The notes below the pieces were generated by a model. That model saw only the letters and a program-made list of their open reading frames with translations. It was not told where the DNA came from and ran no database searches. Source: Euglena gracilis (lineage: Eukaryota; Euglenida; Euglenophyceae; Euglenales). From it: DNA of 64,000 nucleotides. The DNA lies in contig CP154955.1 in assembly GCA_039621445.1 (NCBI GenBank), forward strand, positions 33,029,417 through 33,093,416. Reading direction: 5' to 3'. The position numbers and the translations under genes were made by a program. Numbering within the stretch: position 1 is the stretch's first letter; the number at the start of each line of letters is the position of its first letter. Positions 56,165 to 64,000 of the stretch are shown piece after piece.

Positions 56165-56650
56165 GCCAAATGAGAGCATCGCTTAGCAACCCCCACCCCC
56201 CGGGGTCCAGCTCAGAGGCTGGAAAATTTGGGCTGGCTGGAAAAAGGCTGCTTGCTGGCTGAACCTCCCCCCCCCGCCCCCATAGGAGTCCCCCGGCTGG
56301 AACTGGGCCGACCCGGGGTCGAACCAGGAACCCAAAAAAAATCAAAACTCCAAAAATGCCCCCAAAAATGCCAATTGTGCAAAAAAAAATTTAATTTGAA
56401 AAAATGGCCTGGGTCGGAAAAATGACTTTTTCCGACCCAAAAATTGCCCTGGCCAGCCCAAATCTGACCCATTCTTGCCATTTTTTTGGCCATTTTTCAC
56501 CTAAGCTGAAAATCCATCACAATCCAGCTGCGCAAAGGGCGGCTGGAAAATATTCAAAGCTCGGTAATGGGGGGTCCGGGCTGGAAATGGCTGCTGGCTG
56601 GCTGCACCCCCCCTAGGGGGGATGGGGTCCACTTCGGCTGGGACAAACCA
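56165..56650. repeat. GGCTGCTGGCTGG repeat, copy 3
   Basis: Full-length match in order to 20300-20765 and 34860-35270: GGCTGGAAAATTTGGGCTGG, AAAAAGGCTGCTTGCTGGCT, CTGGAACTGGGCCGACCC, GGGGTCGAACCAGG, ATGCCAATTGTGCAAAAAA, GGGCTGGAAATGGCTGCTGG. It also contains a CGGAAAAATGACTTTTTCCG hairpin. Confidence 0.7.
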
Positions 56651-57003
56651 CACATCACAAAACTCATCTTCTCTGGCACTTTGTGCCAGAGAAATTTTTG
56701 GGGACCAGGGAGTCCCGGACCCCCAGGTCTGGGGTGGTGGTCTGGGGTAGTCTGGACCCCCTCCCCCCTTGTGCAAAACAGACACGTCATACCCTGAGGA
56801 GGGGGCGGGTAAAGTTAGGTTTAATGGGGTTGGGTCAGGGTCAGGGCTGGGGTTTGGGTTGGGTTAGGGTTTGGTTGAGGTTTGTGTGAGATCTGGGAAG
56901 GGGTGGTTGGATAGAGGGGGTCCGGGTTCGTCGTTCCTGCCATGTCTCAAACGTACAACCGATGTGGCTGTGATTTCCGCCAAATTACGTTTCAGGATGC
57001 ACA

Positions 57004-57392
57004 GGGCGGCCATAACACCCCCCAAAAAATAATTTTGCAATGCCCTAAACCTTTCTAAATCTTTGTGTGCCCAAATAACTTTGCAGGGGGGAGGCCGAAA
57101 AAGATCAGTCCAAATAACTTTGCACCCCCCCTTCACAAGGACAAATGTGAAAAATGATGCATTTTTTTTTGGAAAATCCGGAGGTGGCTGGCACAAAATA
57201 TCATCCAAAATGACATATTTTCAAGTTGTTTGTGGGAATTAAATTATGTTACAATGATTAATAAAAACCGCATTTGACAGCAAATCACTTTAGCGAAAGT
57301 GGTCAATCAGTCCACAGTCAGGGGCCAAAAAGATCGGTCCACTACCTTTTTCTATTGCAGGGGGCAAAATTATTTGGGGGGGGGGGTTTACA
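57004..57392. mobile_element. TA-flanked element with AACCCCCC termini, AATAATTTTGC type
   Basis: The left end is TAACACCCCCCAAAAAATAA then TTTTGC. The right end is GCAAAATTATTTGGGGGGGG then GGGTTTA. The middle repeats CCAAATAACTTTGCA and AAAAGATC(A/G)GTCCA. TA borders each end. It lies just downstream of the last clear TPR exon. Confidence 0.65.
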
Positions 57393-57416
57393 GCGAGGTT
57401 GAGGACTTCTGCAACT

Positions 57417-60191
57417 TTACCGCGACTCGCGGTAAGAGCTCCTGACCAACGACGCCCTCAAGGGAACACCTCCCGTCAAGGGGAACCGCTGCCGGACCCT
57501 CTCCACGAGGGCTAGCACGGCATCGAATCGGCCCATGTGGCAGTAGGCCCGGCCCAGCAGCAGGTGCAGCTCCGGGTCGTGCGACACGATGTCCAGCAGG
57601 GGCTCCGCTGCCACGGCGCAGCTGCCTGACGCAGCGACCCAGTCACCCCTGCCCCCCTTGGCGGCCCACCACCCAATTGGCTTGTGCCAGCTGGCCCCTC
57701 CCTCCCAAAGGCACGCACACAAACACAAATGCACACACACAACACAACACAACACAACGCAACACAACACAACACAACGCAACACAACACAACCACAACA
57801 CAACACAACACAACACAACACAACACAACACAGCACAGCACAGACACAGCACAGCACAGCACAGCACAGACACACACGCGCGCGCGCATACACCGCACAC
57901 CATAGTCGCCTCCATCGAACAATGTCTGCACCTCTCGCCGTTGCGCCTCGGCCATCTCCAGCTTCTCCAGCTCCATCTGGGCCACCACCACCGCCTGCCC
58001 AAGGAGGAGGAACGGCAAAGGGCATGGCACCAGGCGGACCGAGATCCCCGGCCTCCCAGCCCGGCAGAATCGGCCACGAGGTGTGCGGCTGGATGAACAA
58101 AAAGAAGACAAGGAGAGAAACCAACTGTCCAGTCGCCGTCCAGCGGGGGGGGGGGGGCATACAAAGGGAAATCATAGGTGTAACATAGATGTAACATCAA
58201 AACGGCCAGCCCCCATTACTTCCATCCCCCTGCAGAGAAAAAAAAACACACACAAACAAACAAATCAATCCTATGGTTCCATAAATGTCATATGCACATA
58301 TCCATCTCGAGGTGCTTATGATAAAAAAACACACTATTTGTGATGATACATCTTCAAAAATATAGCTATTAAAACAGCTTTGTACCTGAATTTGTTAGAA
58401 TTACAAAATGTCTTCAGTATTGTCATTGTCTGTACACCACACACTTTTTGATTACTACTGACAAGTCTTAAATGGACATTATGTCCACAAGCCCTGGGGT
58501 CTGATATTCGACCTTGCACTTGCGGTATCACAGCCGTGTGGAACCACCGTCAGTGTTCCGGGGGGGGGGGGGCAGGGGACGTGCGGCGGACCTCTCCGCT
58601 GTGGGCGAAGGCGGCCAACGTGTCGGTGAAGCACCGGTGGGCCTCCCCCAGCCGCCCGAGGCGGAGGTAGCACTTGCCGGCCCGCAGCTGCCCCTGCGCG
58701 GCGGGCCGGTGACCATGCTTGTGCTTACCGACCGGGGGGGGGAGGGGGGGATGCTATAGGGTGCCTGCCCCTAGCAGGCACACCCCCCCCCGGGGGGATA
58801 GGGGTCCGGGCCGGACCCAGAAAATATTCATTGAAAATGGCCTTTTCCGGGCCCGGGCGCCTTTGGCGCCGGGGTCGGAGGGGGGTGTCTGCTAGGGGCA
58901 GGCACCCCCCAAAACCCTACCCCCCCCCAGGGGGGTCGGATCGGGTGCTATGGGGTGCCTGCCCCTAGCCCCCCCCCCCCCCCCCCGTGGGGTAGGCACC
59001 TGACTAAGCACAAGCCTGACAGTGACGGGGGGGGGAGGTCCCCCGCGTCCGCGCCGACGCAACAGATCAGTTGGGATGGCCGGTCCGTTGCAGGGGTCTG
59101 TTTAAGACCAGGGAGGGAGGGGAGAGGTGCGGCACCCACCCTGGGGGGGGGGGGGGCAAGGTTGCAACAGGGCCCTCCCACAAAATAACCCCTCGACCAG
59201 GCCGTTCAGTGGGTTAAAGTGGAATCAAGCAAAAACGTGCCAGTGCCTCCCATAGCAGAAAGGGGGAGAGATGACATTGTTGAATTGTTTTTTGACAGTG
59301 CTTGGGGCCACAAGGGATGGAATGGAGTTGGCATGCCTGTTTTGGTCTCCGCTCGGCTGACAATTGTCACAGGTGTGAAAATATGCCATCCATTGCATTG
59401 TCTGTTGGTCAGCCAGAGTTGTTATTCAGCATTATCGAGCCATTTTTCCCCTTCCTCCAAATGTTTCAATTTTTGCATTTGACTGTGTTTCCGCCTGTTG
59501 TATACCCATTTCAGGTGAACATAATTGCCACTCCAACCAAACAGGATCCAAGAATCAGAAGATTGGATGAGGGGTTAGAGGGTCTTCGGTGAACGTTCCG
59601 CCACACATTTGTTCTCCCCCTTGCCGCCAATTCCTTTTTGGTTCGAACTTTGCATGGCCACTTCGGTCTCTGCATCTTCTTGCCTTGCACTGGAGTATCA
59701 CTGGAGTATCACTGGAGTATCACTGGAGTATCACTGGAGTATCACTGGAGTATCACTGGAGTATCACTGGAGTATCACTGGAGTATCAGGAGGTGCAACG
59801 TGCAAGATTGGTGGGGGGGGGGGTTCATCACCTTCCAAAACGTTGGGTCCAGCTCCACCGCCTTCAGGCTATCTGCGGCCGCATCCTCGAAGTGCTTCAG
59901 CTGATACCACGCCTGGGCCCGGTTGCCGTAGAAGTGGGAGACGTCCGGCGCCAAATCTGATTCAGGGAAAGGATGGCCAGGGCGGATTTGAAGTGAGGGC
60001 CGACCCCCCAATGGCCACAGGGGGCAGGGGCAGACCGATGGCCTTCGTGTACAGCTGGACAGCGTCGCGGGGCTGCCGGTTCTTGTAGCACACATTGGCC
60101 TCGTTGTTGAGGCGGATCGCGGCGTTCTTCGCCTTCCGGCTCATCCCGCCGCCGGGCGGGCACTTCGCCGCCGCCGGCCCATCGGGGTGCG
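57417..60191 (-). CDS. TPR exons, probable 5' part of a DNAJC7/TPR2-like co-chaperone
   Basis: Exons splice in phase: 60191-60038 (RKAKNAAIRLNNEANVCYKN, DAVQLYTKAI), 59956-59832 (SHFYGNRAQAWYQLKHFEDA, DSLKAVELDPTFWK), 58693-58592 (GQLRAGKCYLRLGRLGEAHR), 57994-57901 (QMELEKLEMAEAQRREVQTL) and 57607-about 57417 (AEPLLDIVSHDPELHLLLGR, GRFDAVLALVERVRQRFPL). The series 'GN..Y', 'FYGNRA', 'DPTFWKGQLRAGKCYLRLG', the charged linker helix, then 'HLLLGRAYCHMGR' follows the first five TPR units of DNAJC7, which hands clients between Hsp90 and Hsp70. Later TPRs were not found. The frame stays open to TAA 57419-57417, though GTAAAG at the end could be a donor toward the J-domain exons. ATG at about 60145 is a possible start, but the exon extends 5'. 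Confidence 0.78.
57712..57895. repeat. (ACAAC)n/(ACAGC)n minisatellite
   Basis: CACAACACAACACAACGCAA-type pentamers, grading into CACAGCACAG and then CACGCGCGCGC. It lies in the intron between TPR exons 57994-57901 and 57607. Confidence 0.93.
58714..59018. mobile_element. hAT-type foldback MITE (TGCTTGTGCTTA family), copy 1
   Basis: The ends are CATGCTTGTGCTTA and TAAGCACAAGCCTG. The flanks CCGGTGAC and ACAGTGAC match at 6 of 8. The interior has repeated GGGTGCCTGCCCCTAG/CTAGCAGGCACCC arms and a GGGCGCCTTTGGCGCC hairpin. It lies 20 bp upstream, in gene sense, of the TPR exon at 58693. Confidence 0.75.
59688..59795. repeat. 11-bp tandem repeat (TCACTGGAGTA), about 9 copies
   Basis: CACTGGAGTAT units repeat with an exact 11-bp period, in the intron between TPR exons 59956-59832 and 58693. 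All copies are essentially identical, so the array is young. Confidence 0.97.
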
Positions 60192-61801
60192 CTGTGTGCC
60201 GAGGGAGGGGGAGGGGTCAGGTCAGCCCAGCCCAGCTGTCCACCCAGGCCGGGGGTGGCTTGGCCACCGCCTGCGGGGAAACCCGTCCCCTTGCCTTGCA
60301 GGTTGGGCCCATTGAAGTGCCAGCCAGCCGCATGCAGGTGGGGCCATCCCGGCGACTTGGGCGCAGGCAGAGCCCTGCCGACCTCACGGCGAAAACCCCC
60401 ATCGTGACCCGGGGAGGGGGGGGGGGTTAGGGATGCGGTTTGGTGGCTGGACAATTTGACTTGGTTGGGGAAAAGGGCGGCTGCTCCATCCCGCGCTTTG
60501 GGCACCCTGGCTAAACCAAGCCCTGGAAAAGCAAAAAAAAACCCACCCCCGTATGCACCTGCCAGTGGACAGGTTGACGTCCCGGAGACCCTGCCAGTTT
60601 CCCGGGGCGGCCTTCTCGCAAGCCCTCGGTGCGGCCGGCACCCGAATTTCCCGTTTGAAAGGTCGGCCAATGACAGGGAACGGGGGGGTTTCGGTGACCC
60701 ACGTCTGAGGGCATTCGAAATTCCCGGGAGATGGCACACGCAACACCGCGTAGTCAGCCGTCCGAAGGCAGTTGAACAGGAACTGAAAACCTCGGATCAC
60801 CCAAGGTTGGCGGGCCAGGACTGGAAAGTGGCTGCTGGCTGCCCACCTCCCTGAACCCCCACCCCCAAAAATAACACCATGAATGCAAACATGACTGGGG
60901 TGGGTTGCTCGTCAATCTCGCATCCCTGAAACACAACAGCAAGTCAATTGCTTTGCCCGGAAGAAGTCAAGCACCATGCTGGGCATACAAACCAGGCATA
61001 GGTTGAGAAACACATTGGGGGGGAGGGGTCCCACAGTCCAAAATAAACCACCTTTTTTGATAACTGGCCAACACTTTAATGTGTGCTCCTAGAAAAAAGG
61101 GTAATGGGTCGCAACGATTGTACTGAAATAACTTGAAGGGTCGGTGCTAAAAGCTTTCCTTGTGGGTGGGGGGTTGCCCCACCTGGGAAATTTTCTAAGC
61201 AGGAGAGGGAAGAATCCCTCACTGACCTCAAACTTTTAGACCGGGGGGGATCCCCCCAACCCATTTAGGGAGTACCCCACCCTGGGGGGGGGGGGGGGCA
61301 CTTTTAAGGGGATTCAATTTTGGGGGGGGGGAAGGCCCAAAATGGCCACTCCCCCAGGGGACCCACAAGGACCTTGGGGTACCCCCTGAGGTGTCTGGGG
61401 GACCCATCCTCAAAACTTAAGCAACCCCTCCAGGTTTAAGAGGCCATTGAGCCCAAACCGACCCACACCCAAATTTAAGCAACCCCTGAAATTGAAGTGC
61501 AAAGAAGGGAAAATGCAGGGAAATATGTACGCGAAGCAAATAAAGCAAACAATAATGTCCTGAGTTTAGCAGAAATGATGAAACCGGTTGAGTCTGTACC
61601 GTTTTTGGAACGTTGGTATGTTGTTGCATGGACTTTTGGAAAAAAGCACCTCCTTCACTTGAACAAGGAGATACATTTTTTTTGGTTGACCATTTGGTCC
61701 GAATTTAAAGCAACCCCTCGGCATGTACGGTGAAACAAGAATCTAAAAGTAGCCTTCAGGGGCTCGGACTGAGCACACCTTCATATCCACTGCGTCCCAA
61801 G

Positions 61802-62098
61802 CATGCTTGTGCTTACTTACTTAGGGGGGTGCCTAGCAGGCACCCCCCTCCGACCCCGGCGCCTTCGGCGCCGGGGGCCCGGAAAAGGCCATTTGCAATG
61901 AAAATTTTCTGAATCCCCCCCCCCCCCCCCCGGACCCCTATCCCCCCGGGGGGGGGTGCCTGCTAGGGGCAGGCACCCTATAGCACCCCCCCACCCCCCC
62001 CCCCCCCCCCCCCCCCGGTTGGTGCTATGGGGTGCCTGCCCCTAGCACCCACCCCCACCCCCCCCCGTGGGGTAGGCACCCAACTAAGCACAAGCCTG
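61802..62098. mobile_element. hAT-type foldback MITE (TGCTTGTGCTTA family), copy 2
   Basis: The ends are CATGCTTGTGCTTA and TAAGCACAAGCCTG, the same as copy 1. The flanks are identical GTCCCAAG octamers (61794-61801 and 62099-62106). The core CCCCGGCGCCTTCGGCGCCG and flanking GGCCTTTTCCGGGCC are inverted relative to copy 1, while the ends keep orientation by symmetry. Confidence 0.88.
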
Positions 62099-62597
62099 GT
62101 CCCAAGCCATCTTATCTCCCTCTTATCGCCCTCTCTTCTCCATCTTATCGCCCTCCCCAACAGGGTCTGTGCATTTGGCTTTGCTGTGTTTTCAGAAGAA
62201 CCAGGTTGATGTGTGCATGGCATCCACTATCCAGACGGTGGAACCCGGATTTCAGCAACACCCAAAGTGTTGGCTGGTTTCGGGTGCGTGTGGGTTGGGG
62301 AGTGGTAGGGGTCGCCTGCACCTCCAGGGGCCCCAGGGCAAACGGTCGACAGATGCGTTGGCCACACCCAAAGACTCAGGGCACAGAGTCACCCAGTGGC
62401 CGGGGGGGATGGGTCTGAGACTCCTTCCTGGACTGCCCACCAACCGGAACCAGTATCCTCCCGCCCTCCCAAGGATCCCCTCCACCCGCTGTATCACAGT
62501 TTACATTTTAGCATCTGTTCGACACCAGGTGTTTCATGGTCGGAACGTATGTTTGTACGATTTCCCTGTGGTTTCGGTAGAATTCCTGAACTTTCGC

Positions 62598-62610
62598 ACG
62601 CGCACGCGCA

Positions 62611-62697
<87 letters not shown>

Positions 62698-62717
62698 AAA
62701 CACACACACGCGCGCGC
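62598..62717. repeat. (CA)n microsatellite
   Basis: GCACGCGCAC units, then about 40 CA units, then CACGCGCGCGC. Intergenic. Confidence 0.95.
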
Positions 62718-63294
62718 ATGCACCCACAACGATCATGCGTTTTCCTGACCGAAAAATAAAATACACTTACAAAAAAAAGTGCTCCACATCTTACAACGCA
62801 AAGAGCCAGGCCCACCTGCAGAAATGGCTGCGTGAAGCTTGAGGGAATTTTTTTTTAACTTTGGACTCCCCAGGGCAGGGGTACCCCCCCCCTAAATTTA
62901 AGCAACCCATTGCTTGAACTCGGGTTTCAGCCGATCCATCTAAGGGATTTACTGAACGCCCTTGGCAATGTCCCGGCCAAGGGCCCCACCTTGTGGAGAG
63001 GACGGTTGAGCAACGGAGTGACGACATCAGAACAGACCATCTGTCCTGTGCAGCGCACAATGTACGAATGGACTGCGCGAGGGGTCCAGAGAAGGGCAAC
63101 CAACGCCTGCAGGGCATTGGGGGCACATGGGTTGGGGGACGGGGCCAATGCAGGGGCAGCAAAGTACTTTGCCGCGATGCAAACGGGAATGGAAGGACTT
63201 GAAAATGGCTGTGCAGCGGACAAACAGGAGGGACAGAGGTGAGGCTGACGGGGGAGGCACAGAAGTGGGTGGGCGGGGAGGCGGGAGGGGGGGG

Positions 63295-63495
63295 TCAGTT
63301 GTGGTACTCCACGACGTGCTCCTTCACCTTCTTGCCCTTCGCCTTCTTGCCGGTGCACGTCCCCTCCGTCCCGAACTTCACCACCATGTTGGTCGTCGCG
63401 AACGACACTTTCTTCTTGTCCCCCTTCGCCTTCGTCTTGGAGTCCACCCCGGAGGCCAGCGGCGGCCGATCCAGCCCGAGCGGTGGCAGCCCGGC
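63295..63495 (-). CDS. terminal exon of an unidentified gene, Lys-rich C-terminus
   Basis: The exon follows an acceptor (CGTCCCCCAG) and reads GLPPLGLDRPPLASGVDSKT, then KGDKKKVSFATTNMVVKFGT, then EHVVEYHN and stop TGA 63297-63295. Composition and the clean border support a real last exon. The remainder of the gene lies at higher coordinates, beyond the window or in 63500-64000, where no exon is evident. The family is not recognised. Confidence 0.5.
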   Translation of the reverse strand, partial: AGLPPLGLDRPPLASGVDSKTKAKGDKKKVSFATTNMVVKFGTEGTCTGKKAKGKKVKEHVVEYHN

Positions 63496-64000
63496 CTGGG
63501 GGACGAATACCCCAAAGAGGCAAGAGGAGCATTAAGAGCAGGGGAAGGAAGGTCGGTCACCCAAGTTTGAGGTCCAAAAATCTTGCGGAACGTTGATTTG
63601 AATAAAAACCCCAAAAAACCCTCCCGAGGGCATCCACTCAGCACAACCCCCCACCCCCCAAGGGGACCCAACCACCTGCCCGACGCCAGGGTTCCTCCCA
63701 TTTCTGTGCTGGCCGAGGCCAAAAATGTGTCCGTCATTTTACGTGATTTCCCATGAATTTCCATGAATTTCCTTGAATTTCCTTTTAAAAAGAATCAAAA
63801 GCCACACATTCCATTCTGCACCAGAGCCATGTTTGGGCGGTTGTGGCAGCAGATTGTCTCTCCGTGTTATAATTCTGGAGATTTTGTTTGTTTGTTTGGC
63901 AATGCAGCATGCAAAAGGGGAACAAATATTTTAAAATGCAAAACCTTGCCAGTATTGTTCAAAAGGCTGACACATGGCACCCACCTTCCCTTGCACCAAT
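63496..64000. other. intron or flank of the last gene
   Basis: The stretch 63540-63690 has G/C-run repeat phrases (GGTCGGTCACCCAAGTTTGA, GAGGGCATCCACTCAGCA). The stretch 63730-63785 repeats ATTTCC(A/T)TGAATTTCC several times. Nothing coding is seen. Confidence 0.4.

Larger units (their letters stand above)
53255..57416. other. repeat-bearing interval between J-domain and TPR exons
   Basis: If the TPR and J-domain exons form one gene, this is a 4-kb intron or holds missed exons. Only one GC-rich island, 54830-54912, was seen (minus: MSARLRDRSSRCPRCHR, before a GTGCGG). It shows no TPR motif and ends next to the MITE at 54923. The phrase GGGAGTTGTCGGGAGTT occurs at both 53300 and 54795. The rest is AT-rich or transposon. 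Confidence 0.4.
60192..63294. other. region between TPR gene and the next gene
   Basis: No confident exon. The stretch 60200-60860 carries G/C-run repeats (TGGAAAGTGGCTGCTGGCTG). TTTAAGCAACCC words recur at 61410, 61470, 61700 and 62895. The interval also holds the MITE at 61802-62098 and a CA microsatellite at 62598-62717. A minus-strand open frame at 62927-63200 (IVRCTGQMVCSDVVTPLLN) has no recognised family. Confidence 0.4.

Noticed and set aside
59609-59904. Plus-strand ORFs with repeating SLEYHWSITGV peptides
   Set aside because: They are translations of the 11-bp tandem array, which stays open in all frames; no flanking coding signal.
62927-63200. Minus-strand ORF with CTGQMVCSDVVTPLLNRPLH as a possible retrotransposon fragment
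   Set aside because: No reverse transcriptase, integrase or gag motif could be recognised.
1-64000. CRISPR arrays, bacterial operons, rRNA genes
   Set aside because: No direct-repeat/spacer pattern, no Shine-Dalgarno-linked gene strings and no rRNA-like sequence were seen.

Overview
The window is nuclear DNA of a eukaryote, most likely a GC-rich protist or microalga. Protein-coding sequence occurs as short GC-rich exons (about 40-300 bp). They are separated by long introns with GT-AG and at least one GC-AG boundary, packed with poly-G/poly-C runs, CA/GT microsatellites and small inverted-repeat elements. There are no bacterial operons, rRNA or tRNA genes that I can support. The species cannot be fixed from the sequence. 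A 13-base N gap (2972-2984) and several one-base frame slips inside otherwise good exons, mostly at or near low-complexity tracts, mark this as draft assembly.

Layout. (1) 185-2957, minus: multi-exon gene, tentatively TMEM143/DUF3754-like. (2) 2985-6708, plus: long gene with a ParB-like motif near its N-terminal side and an acidic, then Pro/Ser-rich tail. (3) 8348-17482, minus: ERI1/3'hExo-type DEDDh exonuclease with a long C-terminal extension. (4) 19063-27349, minus: pectin acetylesterase/Notum-type alpha/beta hydrolase with an N-terminal signal anchor. (5) 27.4-33.3 kb: repeat-dominated intergenic block. (6) 33372-42963, minus: NAK-family (AAK1/GAK/Ark-Prk-like) kinase ending in a tail full of DLF/DPF/NPR-type endocytic motifs. 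(7) 46.5-49.5 kb, minus: weak unassigned exons. (8) 50178-60191, minus: TPR exons followed, after repeat-rich introns, by exons that splice in phase into a J domain; together they resemble a DNAJC7/TPR2 co-chaperone with HPE in place of HPD. (9) 63295-63495, minus: terminal exon of a gene that continues beyond the window.

The genes look like ordinary, unrelated cellular functions: RNA decay, cell-surface carbohydrate or lipid ester hydrolysis, endocytosis and chaperoning. The most distinctive content lies between exons. At least eight short transposons share the hAT signature (CA[G/T] termini, 8-bp flanking duplications). In the three clearest, short motifs taken from the terminal inverted repeat are multiplied through the interior. 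A second group is flanked by TA and has AACCCCCC/GGGGGGTT termini, often preceding AATAA-like motifs. A third family has GCTGAGCTCTTA ends. Perfect long palindromes sit in introns, and a TGCGCANNTGCGCA motif is scattered through and just after the ParB-like gene.
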